This document shows, piece by piece, positions 19,958 through 30,845 of a DNA stretch of 57,434 nt (positions are counted from its first letter, which is position 1; each line of letters starts with the position of its first letter). This DNA comes from Nemertoderma westbladi (lineage: Eukaryota; Xenacoelomorpha; Nemertodermatida; Nemertodermatidae): the NCBI GenBank assembly GCA_032718475.1, contig JAUCBJ010005973.1, positions 1 to 57,434 on the forward strand, in the 5' to 3' direction. Made by a program: the position numbers and the translations under genes. The notes under the pieces were generated by a model. It saw only the letters and a program-made list of their open reading frames with translations, was not told the DNA's origin and made no database searches.

Positions 19958-22423
19958 TATATTTATATCGCGCCTTTAAGAATAAAAATATACTTGCAAG
20001 GCGCCAGCAATAACGATATGAAAGTCATTAAGGTATACACAATATTGCAATTTATTAAAAAAAAATTTTATTTTAACATAATTGGCTGGTCTCGCAAAAT
20101 CAATCAATTATGTGATCTAATAACGATATGAAAACTAATATCATTTTTAAGAACACATGCCACATTTGTACAGGTTAACATAATGTTATAGATAATGCGA
20201 TCATTGGGGTTCGAATGAGCCTATTATTAATTCCTTTAACTCTCTGAAACCATACATGTTAGTGATATCATATGCGGAAACAGGAGGGGAAACTGGATGC
20301 GAATCCCATTTACGCGTATTAATATTCGCCTCAATGTTAAATTCTCAATTTAGGGAAAGGAGCAGGTTACACTGGCACGTTATTATAATATTAAAGTCAA
20401 TAGTATCAAGTAATCAGCTGTTATTTGCGGCGAATTTCCCCTTGTGAGTGATGAATTTTTATTGCGTCGAAAATCTGATTAATCGTATTAATGAGCCATA
20501 ACATCAGAGCAACATTAGTTCAAGAATTTATTAACACCGAAAGTTTTGTGCTTCCATAAGGGAAAACATCATTATAGCAATTTTGTGCCCTTAATACTAC
20601 TTCTGAAAAGATATTCGTCCAATATGTGTTGCTTTTAGGTCACTTTTACAAGACCAGTCTTTTTCACAAAGTCTAAATGCAGACAATTTGATGTATTTTT
20701 ATTATATTTTTTCACTATAAATATGCAATTTTCTGATTGAAAGTCAGTATTATAATATTTGTATTACATTATATAAATTTTATGGTAATTGAATAATAAT
20801 GAATAGGTATTGTGCAATAGAGCATAACTTCGAAATAAATTATGACTATAAATTTTTATTGTTCAAATATTTTCTACTACTAAGTAAAATCAGTTCCACG
20901 CCCAAATACGCAATGCTCCAATGGCGGACGATTTATGACTTCATTTATTATCTTTTCAAGACAATAATTGCAGATAACCATAACCACACCCAGATATAAC
21001 GAGGTTAGTTTATCTTACTGTGTTGGGAATTAATTTCACCTTAATTAGCCTCAAGAGCGCGTTATAACACAATATTGATTGACCCAACAACACATTTTTT
21101 GACAAAAGTTTTGAATCCAGTTAAAACGTTCCGTTTCCATAAAGGCTTACAATTTTGTTACTGAGCTCCATATTTCGTACAACTTAGAAGTTACATTGAC
21201 AATTTTCTTTAACATTAAAATGTTTCCAATCGAATTCCGAAAACATAAAAATCGGAAGCGCTGAGAATAATGGCTGAGAAAGCGAATTGAAATATAATAT
21301 TAATGAGAAACAAATAATGAAAATAGTTTAACAAATTATTAAAATTTAGTGCGGGGACCAAGCTGCCGAAAAATGTCTCATGTCTTATGCTATTTGTATT
21401 TAATCCATCGTTTTGAGAATCCAAAAACACCTACAACTCAAGAAACAGGAACAAGCAATCAATTTTCCAAATTATGAATTTTAAAAATTTGGAACAGGCA
21501 CAAAAATTAGACACCCACCGAAAAAAGTTTCATATTTCTAGAATATTTTATATATTTCCATCGAATTGCGAACCCCAAATACTGACCCCATGCGCCCCCG
21601 TGTTTAATAGGTTTAAGGTCAATAAATAGATGGAATTTTGATGAATAAATAAATTGTAGTTGATTGATTGTTGTCTCTGTTATCTAATGTATATCACTTA
21701 TAATATATTGGCCACATAAGGGGAGGAATCAATCAACTCCCATTGCCTCAAAATGACTCCCTGCTAGTAAAATCACTCACAATTATCTTCTTTCGACAAA
21801 TTGCCCGAGGGAAGAAACGCATAAGAATACTCTTAGGTACTCTCATGAGTCAAACAACCCTTGTGTTACTCATATGTACTTATATCCTAAATGGTATGAG
21901 AGTGAATGTGGGTTATTAATTTCCAGCATCTGAAAAGCTCATCGCAGAAACAGAAAATATCCATTGTTTAATTTATATTAGATACACAAAACAACACAAA
22001 AGCCTCCAAAGCACAAGATCGTCCCTGTTTTTCATAAAGGATTTTCTTCCCCAGAATTTTCGTTTGGCTTTCTGGTGTCAGAAATTACAAAAGTAAGATT
22101 CCATATAGTCCCAGGACGAAACATCCTTGATCCTGATACATTATATATTATAACAAATATAATTTGCCTCTTTTTTTCTTTTTTTTAGCACTTATTTTCA
22201 CTGGATTCAATCTATTTGATTTTAATTAACCTGAAAACGAAGAAATGAGAAAATTGGATATGGTTTAGTTTTAAAATCAGCTACAGACATTAGATTTATA
22301 TGAAAATTGCATGAAATTTTATGAGAGTAGATATCACCTTAATGGTGAGAAAGTTGCGCAATTATTATCTTATAACAAGTCGACAAATAATTTATTAAAA
22401 TTGTTTTACAACCTATTTGTTGT
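19584..22423. other. long non-coding stretch
   Basis: No gene recognised. Contains an (AAT)n microsatellite at about 19929-19957, a segment with GCGCCTTTAAG and AAGGCGCC near 19968-20005 that resembles SINE/MITE ends, and an AGCAGGTTACA dispersed motif at 20361 shared with three other sites. Confidence 0.5.
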
Positions 22424-22517
22424 AGAAACATAAATATTACACAGAAAAATTCAATTAACAAGAAAAATATAATTTTTTCTTGTTAATTGTATTTTTCTGT
22501 GTAATATTTATGTTTCT
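22424..22517. repeat. 94-base near-perfect inverted repeat
   Basis: Two 44-base arms (22424-22467 and 22474-22517) with one mismatch and a 6-base loop. The outer ends read AGAAACATAAATATTACACA and its complement. No obvious target duplication. It could be a tiny MITE or a hairpin-forming transcript. Confidence 0.85.
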
Positions 22518-24154
22518 GACATCCTCGTTTGTAAATGTCAGGAAGAAGTCGACAAAAATCAATAAAGCCAACTGCAATAGTGTAGGTAATTAGCTAAAGC
22601 AGAGCCAAATTCGCTCTGAGCTGTTTAATTATTACCTAGACTTCCCTTGGCATGTAATATGCGCACTTGCGCAGCTCTAGAAATTCAGAATCCCTGAAAG
22701 TATGTCGACTGTCGGTCGAGTGTTATTTGAAAACATAAAATATCTAGAGATATGTTGACTGCCTGTCGAGTGTTATTTGATTACATTATCTAGAAATGTC
22801 GACTGTGGTGTAGTCGGTGTAATTTGTTCACTGCTGTGAATCGCCTCCAACTGTATTTTTCGTGGATACTGCAGTAACACGGAGCTACGCCGACAACCAA
22901 TGCCAACAACAATTATTAAAGCTAATTTATGTTATTTATTAATTAGAGAAGGAATAGGTTACAGTGGAAGGTTATTCTAACCAAAACAATAAACGGGAGT
23001 CACGAACTCAGGTTACATTTTCATATTTTCCGTTGTTGGAAGTGGTTGTCGGCCGTCGGTTTTTGGCGTATCATTTACGCCCAGTAACACATTCATTTTG
23101 TATGGATATAATTTGTCAGATAACACCCCATATGGTATGCTGCAAGTTGATGACATTCATCATAGTTGTTAATATGTTCAGATGATAATATAATATGCGA
23201 TGCGTGTGATCCTCACAGATTTCCTCTCCCCCATCCGCCACTAGTCGCCCGGATGTCACCCATAGTATGGTGGCCAACTGTCCTGTTGTGAGGAGGCACA
23301 TAACTCTGAGATCATAAAGTACGAGGAACCTACTGACGACCAAGGAATTCAATTCCCATGATAACCATAAAGAGCTGTGGTCATCCCTGTTCCGATACGG
23401 ATACATTCCTAAAGGAGGTGATTGGTTACCTCCTTGCAGACAGGCAGGGGCCAGGAACCCATTTGCGCCTCCTCCATTGCCACCTCATTTACATCTTGAT
23501 CGTCAACATCTTGATCATGATTGAAGATCATCTTGATCTTCAAGGGCATTTTCATTTAAGCAGTCTTCCACAAACTCCAGCCAAAAGGCGCAAAAGCCCA
23601 ATTTGCCAAATTTTGGTTATAAATCCTATAAAAAATTTTTTATATAGAGTTTATTTATGTTATAAATGTTGATTTTTTTTTAAAAGTGGTCTCTTACCGG
23701 CAGAGGGTCTGATTACCTAAAATATGTATGATATCACTTATTATCTTCTTTACTTGTTTCAAAACATAGAGCTCTAGATGGAAAAGACTGCGTCTTATTC
23801 ATGTAGACCCATCCCTAGTAAATAAATATTAAAGCGTGAATCACAAAATAAATAATGTATAGTTACAGTATTCCTATATTTTACTTAAATCTACCATCAA
23901 TGATATTGCATTGTTATATATATATATGTATAATATTATACAATGCAATATCTAGAAAGAAAGTCTAAAAAAAGTCAAATGTCACGTATGGTTGGTGTTG
24001 AGAGAGATTTAAAAGTTTATGTATAATATATATTATATTGTATAATAGTACATTTTTGACTGATTTTGAAATGTACTATTGTTGTCAACAATATAATCCG
24101 ACTGACGCGACCCCTGCTGGCGGAATATCTGGAAGGAATTTGTGACAACACTCA
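22518..24154. other. non-coding stretch with short tandem and inverted repeats
   Basis: Three diverged copies of a roughly 45-50 base unit (TATGTCGACTGTCGGTCGAGTG) lie at 22701-22835. A hairpin GATATTGCATTGT...ACAATGCAATATC spans 23902-23952. The less AT-rich part at 23200-23560 has short frames on both strands but none I recognise. Confidence 0.5.
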
Positions 24155-24922
24155 GACTACTACTACTACTACTAGGAACGGCATTTTGCAGCTGCATTTT
24201 TAAGAATGCTGTGCCGCCTTGTCGACAAAATTGCGCCGCCAAAACTCCCTATCACCCATGACATTTGCTAGATCATCCGCATCTTCAAGGCCAGTGTCAT
24301 TTAAGATGCGTCTCAAGAAAGTCATGGGCTGTCCACCATGCTTATTCACTCCATGAGGCTGCCAAAGCACAAGCTTATGCACTGGCTGGTCCTCACGTCG
24401 AAGGCAATGTCCTGCAAAGCGGTGACGGCTTTGTTCTAGTGTCAAGCTTGGGGGAACCAATGAGACACATCCAATGTTATATAGTGTCTGGTTGGTGATG
24501 TCAGCATTGTACTTGTGACACAGTGAACACGGCGTATCATTCTTGTGAATGTGCCATCCAGAGATTTGGTGTCCTCAACAGTTAGAGCCCAGCATGGATT
24601 CCCTTAGAGGAGTACTGGAACTACTGCTGCTCTAAAGAATCGAACCTTAAGTTTCCGATTAATTGTATGTGACTTTAAATCCTGGAAAGGATCCTGCCGA
24701 TTCAAGGCTGCCTTTCCCTTACGTATTCGAAGGTCCACCTGACTTCCGGATCCATGATCCCAGGTAACAGAAGTCGTCCACATGCTCAAGCATATCATCC
24801 TTTGAGCTTATGCTCATCCTGTCAGAGACTTGCTCAGGACTTTCAAAGTTAACTGTCAAATTTTTGTCGTTTTGGAGTTAATAAAAAGACCAACACTATA
24901 GCAGTCTGTTCTAATGAGCTGA
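24155..24922 (-). pseudogene. LINE fragment (3' part), split by insertion at 24923
   Basis: Minus-strand C-terminal region of an RTE-like LINE. Readable blocks: DDFCYLGSWIR, SQVDLRIRKGKAALNRQDPF, LKVRFFRAAVVPVLL, then SRHRFAGHCLRREDQPVHK and LEDADDLANVMGDREFW. It is broken by several frameshifts. The 3' end is a (TAG)n tail, seen as CTACTACTA at 24157-24174 on the plus strand. The upstream continuation lies at 26778 onward. Confidence 0.85.
24917..24922. repeat. target-site duplication AGCTGA, left copy
   Basis: AGCTGA at 24917-24922 recurs at 26778-26783. Removing one copy and everything between makes the LINE reading continuous through LEGVQRLLSSLEQTA, apart from one later frameshift. Confidence 0.75.
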
Positions 24923-26777
24923 TATAAAGTCCAGTAGTATACTGCCTACCGGATCCTAGTAACGAAGTACCTTACTGTAGAATCCAGCAGTGTATACGGG
25001 CTCGTACAGTATCTGACAATAAATCCCAGTACAGGGTGTCTAAATAAACATATACTAAGTACACAAACTACTACTGGCGAGGAACAGAGCCTGATGTATA
25101 TTCTAATACGTGGGCGAATCAAATGCCCAGGTTAACTAGACAATAGGGTGCTCGGCCTCTAACCGGTGAGGCAGATGTACAGTCTACAGATACAGACCAA
25201 ACTCATGGGAAAACAATCCCCACGTAGCGAATCCTAACTATCGCTAATGGACCTAAAATACCGTAAACTTGCTGCGGTGTTATTTATATGGGTATATACG
25301 AGCAAGCGGGTCAACGACACTAGCATAAAACAATACTGCCGACAGGAAAATAGCAGTCAAAAGGGTGCCTCTATGCCTGAGTAAAACAAATACCAAATAT
25401 CTCCTCAAAGACAAGAATAATTCTTACTTGTATAAGCTAGTCGCACGCTGTAGGCGCAATACTTACAAACTGACGTCAAAAGGGCTCTCTCCTCCTTCAT
25501 TCACAACTCAACCAGGCAATTACGGTGTTAGTAACTACGCCCGTGATCGGCACTAATACCAGATTCTGATTGAGAGATAAGGAAATAGGTGTTAATTTAC
25601 TACTGTACGTATAGCTGATCTGGTATATCAATTTGATTCTAGTACTTTGTTACTGTGGTGGTCAGCAGTAAATACCTATCAATACGTGGCAAGGGCGCAG
25701 TAGGATGTTAGTAAACCTCCCCAAGCCAAACGTGTGCTGGTAGCAGAAAGCTGCCTTTTGCCTGATCAAATACTTTGGAATCAGACAGGTCAGTCAAACT
25801 ATAAGGCCTACAGAGCTAACCGGTACTGTACTGTCAGTACTGCAAATCACCAAATTATAGAGCGTGCTATTCGCACCTAAGTGTACTTGCACATACTGAC
25901 GAACAGCAACAGCTCGCACCTGTAGGAGATACAGGTTGACCGGGTTTTTCCTGTCTGAACCTGAGATATTTAATCCTAAATTTTATGGCGTCCCAGGATG
26001 GCGTCACGCTTTACCCTGATCTAAGGTCTTACAGTGGGCAAGGGCGTCGAACAAAGTCTTACCTTCCTCTGACATGGGCGCTTTCAGGCAGTGAGGCATA
26101 CTCTCGAAAGATAATGTGGGCTCCCTAATGCGTCGTGGACATCTTTCCCCCTTGCGTTGCTGAAGCCTAACGGTCTAGGCAGCCATTCCCGTCTCAAGAT
26201 AGATACGTTAAAACTACATGTTAGAGTTTGCTGTATATTTAATGTAAGACTTATCAAATTAAACTAAACTTTACAGAATATCAAAAGGTAAATTAAACTA
26301 AAAGGGTGTAAGACAAGTAAGTGATAACTAGATAAGTCAAGGTTAAGTGATAACTGAAGGACAAACCGCCCCTTATATAGCAAATCCTAAGCATGGAATC
26401 AACTAGAACATTCTACAACATTCTATGAACGCACATTGGAGCAATAAATTATCAAGTCACCTACGATTGGCCCAACTCATCGTTCCACGTGTTGTATGCA
26501 CCCCATTGGCTTATGTAATTTAATGAAACCGAAAATATAATAGCCCAAAATACAAATTTACCGACCCAGATTCGAACCCCTGACCTACTTAGAATGTAAC
26601 CCGCACCTTAACGACCACAGTGCCAATGGAAACACCAATGGAAACCCAAGTGAAATTATAGCTATTGTAGGAAATAGGCAAATTACAACAACTACAAATC
26701 AAGGCAAAATATTTCGGATTTAGAAAGTTTTTTACGTAGTACTGTAGATATCTTACTTAACAGTGAAATAATCCCAC
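24923..26777. mobile_element. unidentified 1855-bp insertion inside a LINE
   Basis: Flanked by the 6-base duplication AGCTGA, so it arrived as a discrete insertion. Base composition is less AT-rich than its surroundings. It has no long reading frame, no TG...CA ends directly inside the duplication, and no obvious inverted termini. It contains several GTAGTA/TACTAC phrases, a tRNA-like segment near its right end, and splice-donor-like sites. It might be a solo LTR or a non-autonomous element; I cannot assign a class. Confidence 0.65.
26561..26626 (-). other. degenerate tRNA-like segment (SINE head?)
   Basis: On the minus strand, an A-box-like TGGCACTGTGGTCG is followed by a B-box-like GGTTCGAATCT with about the right spacing. 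The T stem does not pair properly and the cloverleaf is poor, so it is not a functional tRNA gene. It is more likely the Pol III promoter of a SINE-like sequence. Confidence 0.4.
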
Positions 26778-26905
26778 AGCTGAGGAGACGTTGGACTCCC
26801 TCTAGTGATTCTGCGAGTACTCCTAAGCCATCAGCAAAGTCTAGATCAGTTATGTACTTATCAGGATATGTAGAGCCGAAATTATTTTTAAGACTGATCT
26901 AATGT
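26778..26905 (-). pseudogene. LINE fragment (RT core), other side of the insertion
   Basis: Minus-strand reading gives YITDLDFADG followed by LGVLAESLEGVQRLLS. The FADD catalytic box is FADG here, so the second Asp is lost. It is collinear with 24155-24922 once the 1855-bp insertion is removed. Confidence 0.8.
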
Positions 26906-28579
26906 TATTCACATTGTTTGTAGCCATTTTTGACTGAGGCTGAGGGTTGTCACCATTTTTATGTGTTGTCACAACTTCCACCTATCCCAGCTAGCATCAT
27001 TGAGCGCTGGGGCATTTTCAACATTGCATTTTCAACATCTACATTGCATATTAACTTCCTAAACAAAGCCAATGCAAATCTAGATTCATTCGAGGTTTGT
27101 TCTAGAACAAATTTATTCATCAATATTCCAATGGGTATAGCTAGCTGCGATCCCAAGCTTTTCAGGACGTTATATCTTTATGATACCGCGATATTCTACA
27201 ATCAATTTAGTTACAAATATTCATTAACATCAATATCTTTACTTTAGCACTACGATCACTTCATCACTTTACATCTTAATATAGGATTAAAACATTCCAA
27301 ATATGGTAAGGGTGTTTTAATTGTCACACTTTCAATAACTACACTTTACTTGATCATATCTAGCGAGCCTGATCTATCTAGCGTAGCGTGAGTCTAAAAT
27401 GAGAATTGTCATTAAATTGAGCCATCATATTGGGGTTCATATTTGTAATTGGAATTTAATTTAAGATATAATAAAATACATATCGATCGTTTTTTAACAG
27501 TAAAATAAATTTACTTTTCTTATCAGATTAATAGTTGCAGCCTCGACCCCACATCTACTAAACGGACCTGTAAGTATAAAATATTCAAATATACAAACAA
27601 ACAAATCAGGAACTGTAGTAAATTTACTATCAAAATAATGGAAGCAAATGATTGGATTTCCTAAACCCTTTTTGAAGACAATTTTTTGAATGTCAATTAC
27701 GCACAATCCCAATGATGCCAGATGGGTATCAGTCGGATTATTGATGGCAGTCATATTATCTGCTAAAATATGACAAAGAATTCACTATATCCTCCCATTC
27801 AAGATTCAGTGGAAAATAAATCACTATATCCTTAACAAAACTGTCAACGAGTAAAAATGTATTGTGGAAATATAAGACATTTTTTGGAACAGAAATGTGT
27901 GAGGATGTTGGAGGTTAACTGGTGGCTGCCAGGTAATTGCAATATTTTATTTATAACTTATATCTCGTCCGCATTAGTAAAGCGAAACGGGGGATCTGTT
28001 TGACAATCATTGGGTAGAGGCTGGATGTGAGATTATTAGTTTATAAATAATTAATAGGCTGCAAACAATGGGTACATCTAATCAGATCATCATTCTGCAA
28101 CATAAAAATTTGTCACAATTACGAGAAACAATATCTTAGTAATCTTGGTAACATTTCTTTAAACAATTTGCTTGTATTGAAGTGAAAGTACAATCATATC
28201 TTAAAATAGTGTACTATAGTATTTATGAATGATCTATGCGGCTATCTATTTATCATTGTAATCGTATAAATTCATCAACACATGATGAATTCGTGGTTCT
28301 TCGTGAATCAAACCTGTCAGAATGATTTACATCTAAGATCTCAACTATCAAATCAACAATAACTGCATCAAATAAAATGGCATGTAAATCATTATATGTT
28401 TATATTTTTATATGGGTATCATTATCCCATGTTAATTTAACGCTTTTGTTAAGAAAGGATGTAACGATTAATTAAATTATTAGCGTTCATATTCAATAAG
28501 CTAGTGTTAGTCTTCGATTGGTACCTTCCATTTATATTACATCAAAACATTAATAATTATATTGCTGTTTAATGTTTAT
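26906..28579. other. non-coding stretch, nothing recognised
   Basis: AT-rich, with small frames on both strands that resemble no protein I know. Possible far 3' or intronic sequence of the peptide-precursor gene beyond 28580. Confidence 0.5.
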
Positions 28580-28846
28580 TTATTTGTGTATCTGTTTACC
28601 AAGGCGGTGATCCCAGTTGATGGACCGCCCAGCCCGCTGTATGCTCATCAGTTGCATTCTATTCATATAATCCTGCAAAGAGAACCGTTTGTCCATTAAC
28701 TGGTCCTCCATGTATATAGTGGGTTCTTCTTGGGATTCGTTGATAACATCGTCGGTTAACGCGTACATTATCCGCCCCGATGTCGGACGCCATATCAGGA
28801 ATGTAATCACTAGGATAACATGTAAACATTTGACCAAAGTAGCCAT
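28580..28846 (-). CDS. candidate secreted peptide-hormone precursor, 88 aa
   Basis: A compact complete frame with the layout of a neuropeptide or hormone precursor. Residues 1-24 form a signal peptide: Lys-6, a hydrophobic core HVILVITFLIW, then PTSG. An acidic propeptide follows, ending in the dibasic site DKR near residue 54. The predicted product starts FSLQDYMNRMQLM and could extend 34 residues to the stop (WDHRLGKQIHK), or end at an amidation-type Gly-Arg as an 18-residue amide (FSLQDYMNRMQLMSIQRA). Counting from the Ser after Phe, Trp falls at 23 and His at 32, as in parathyroid hormone, but the conserved Arg is off by one, so any PTH or class-B ligand kinship is only a guess. AATAAA overlaps the stop codon. 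A splice-acceptor-like TTATGTTTAG lies about 20 bases before the ATG, suggesting an upstream 5'UTR exon. No mobile-element signature. Confidence 0.6.
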   Translation of the reverse strand: MATLVKCLHVILVITFLIWRPTSGRIMYALTDDVINESQEEPTIYMEDQLMDKRFSLQDYMNRMQLMSIQRAGRSINWDHRLGKQIHK

Positions 28847-28986
28847 CTATACCAGTCGCATGTGTTCCTAAACATAATATAGATTTGTTAATTGTATCTA
28901 CTCATAGAAAACCATTTTATACTGTAAATAACAAACAAAGTTCAATTACATCGGCCGTTGCTAATCTATACCTATAAAAATCAAAT

Positions 28987-29017
<31 letters not shown>

Positions 29018-29716
29018 GTGTTCGAACTCCTCCAAAACGGGCAGAGGGATTGCGCTGGGACTTGGCATGTGTGTATAACCAGCAGTCGTTATAGGCCACT
29101 TTTAGAAAAGTTTAATTCACGTTCGGTACCGGTACTGGGTACCGGTACGTCAGTAGGCCTATCCCAGTACCAGTATGCCAGTAGGCCTATGCCGGTAGCG
29201 GGAAATACCGGGTAACATGCCTCGGGTATTGCCTGCTAGTATCAGATAATATGAAAAATATAGCGTAAATAATAAAATAGAAATAATCAATAATCATTAA
29301 ACCATCACCCTTAATACATCATCCATTTTTAGCTTTCGGAGCCCCACCCCCAATTTTTCCACACCACACCCGCACCCGCATCCTTACTGGTTATGGCCGG
29401 ATTTTAAATTTTCAAATTAGATTTACCAAGACTTTCCAAAAAGTCACATTTTAGCAATTCTTAACCACATCCATGTGCATTTTTCGTCTTTTGAATGTAA
29501 TCTTGATATATAGAAAACATTATGTTCTAGAATTCCTTAATTACGGGTATAAGGATAAAATAATATAAAAAAACTAATAATTAATAATCAATGAATCATT
29601 AAAACATTAAATTAAATTTCTAATAACAAAAACTCATAAATATAACGCCTGGTCCGTGATGCGGTCACTAGTAAGTGAAGGCAGATTTTGGAGAGAAATG
29701 AGACAGATAATATGGG
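28847..29716. other. non-coding stretch, CT microsatellite and CCGGTA-rich block
   Basis: A (CT)n microsatellite lies at 28987-29017. Bases 29120-29220 are rich in GGTACCGGTAC and CAGTAGGCCTAT phrases in a loose tandem arrangement. No gene. Confidence 0.55.
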
Positions 29717-29730
29717 GATGTACTGGTGTT

Positions 29731-29860
29731 CGGACACTTCCCCCCCCGGACACTTCCCCCCCGGACAGTTCCCCCCCGCTCAAGTCGGACACTTCCCCCC
29801 CGGACACTTCCCCCCCAGACACTTCCCCCCCGCGGACACTTCCCCCCCGACTGCTCTTAA
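29731..29860. repeat. left terminal array of copy B
   Basis: About seven copies of a 15-base unit GGACACTTCCCCCCC, one with CAGTT in place of CACTT and one separated by GCTCAAGTC. Confidence 0.85.
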
Positions 29861-30770
29861 CTTCGCACATTCGTATTTTTCATTTTGTAAGGTAAACGGA
29901 CCGCTTGTATCCAGATAAGTTGTATCCAATTTTCCTTTCGTAGCTCAGAAAGTTATCTTTTGCATCCCGATTTTACATTTTATATCCAATTTTTATTTAT
30001 GGGTTTTATCAATGCAATTACATCGTATTGTTTGCTAATCTTTAAACAATTAATTATATTAGATGACCTACAAATTCCATCCCCGGAATGATATACTGTT
30101 TTTATTAACTATAGAATTATAATAATTAATTGTTTTAATTATAGGTATTATTATGTAATAGTCTTCTTCAAATTGTAGCAGATGGGGATGAATTATTATT
30201 CTTGCAATCAAAATTATACCTCTCCAGGGTAAAATCGACATGCGTCGACCTGTATTCTGTGATCAGCATTACATATTGATATATATATTACTACTATACA
30301 TACTATATAGATATTATACACACTACATATTAAATTTCCTGGTTACTTGCAATATTTTTAATAGGATTTTGTTGAATTATATAATATTGTAGTAATTTAT
30401 ATATTAAATTGGTTAACATTCAATACAGCTCGACTACTTTAGGCTTAGTCAATGTATTATCTGATGATACAAACATGAATTAATTATTTCAAAGTGGTCT
30501 TCAGTCTTTCACCACGGGCACTCAGGGAAATGCCGGGGTCTGGGGGCGATAACCCCCAAGAAAAGAAGCGGGGGTTTGGGGGCGGTAGCCCCCAACAAAA
30601 GAAGCAATTAAAAGAAATTAAAAGAATTAAAAGAAAAACAAACAAAATTTGACTATAAAAATGTTTCTTTTATAATTTTGAAAACTTGTCAAGATACAAC
30701 TTGTCCTGTAACCATCTTTAACTTTTGTTTATTGCTTTGATGCACCCAGATTAATTTTAACACTTTAACT

Positions 30771-30830
30771 GGGGGGGAAGTGTCCGGGGGGGAAGTGTCC
30801 GGGGGGGAAGTGTCCGGGGGGGAAGTGTCC
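30771..30830. repeat. right terminal array of copy B
   Basis: Four copies of GGGGGGGAAGTGTCC, inverted relative to the left terminal array. Confidence 0.85.
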
Positions 30831-30845
30831 TAGATCCGATGTACT

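Larger units (their letters stand above)
29725..30837 (-). mobile_element. G-tract element, copy B (1113 bp, both ends)
   Basis: Bounded by GGTGTTCGGACACTT on the left and, on the complement of the right, GGATCTAGGACACTT. Both ends carry arrays of GGACACTTCCCCCCC in inverted orientation. A direct repeat GATGTACT flanks it (29717-29724 and 30838-30845), a likely 8-base target duplication. The interior matches copy A (14661-15718) in reverse. No transposase. The superfamily is unknown; an 8-base duplication would fit hAT, but the termini do not look like hAT. Confidence 0.8.

Noticed and set aside
23116-23672. Overlapping frames of 96 and 104 residues
   Set aside because: No recognisable motif, opposite strands overlapping, no clear splice signals.
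26561-26626. Functional tRNA gene on the minus strand
   Set aside because: The B box is good but the T stem and overall cloverleaf do not pair; more like a SINE head.
24923-26777. Helitron
   Set aside because: A 6-bp target duplication argues against Helitrons, which make none, and no terminal hairpin with CTRR end was seen.
27494-27754. 86-residue minus-strand frame
   Set aside because: Not recognised and no supporting signals nearby.
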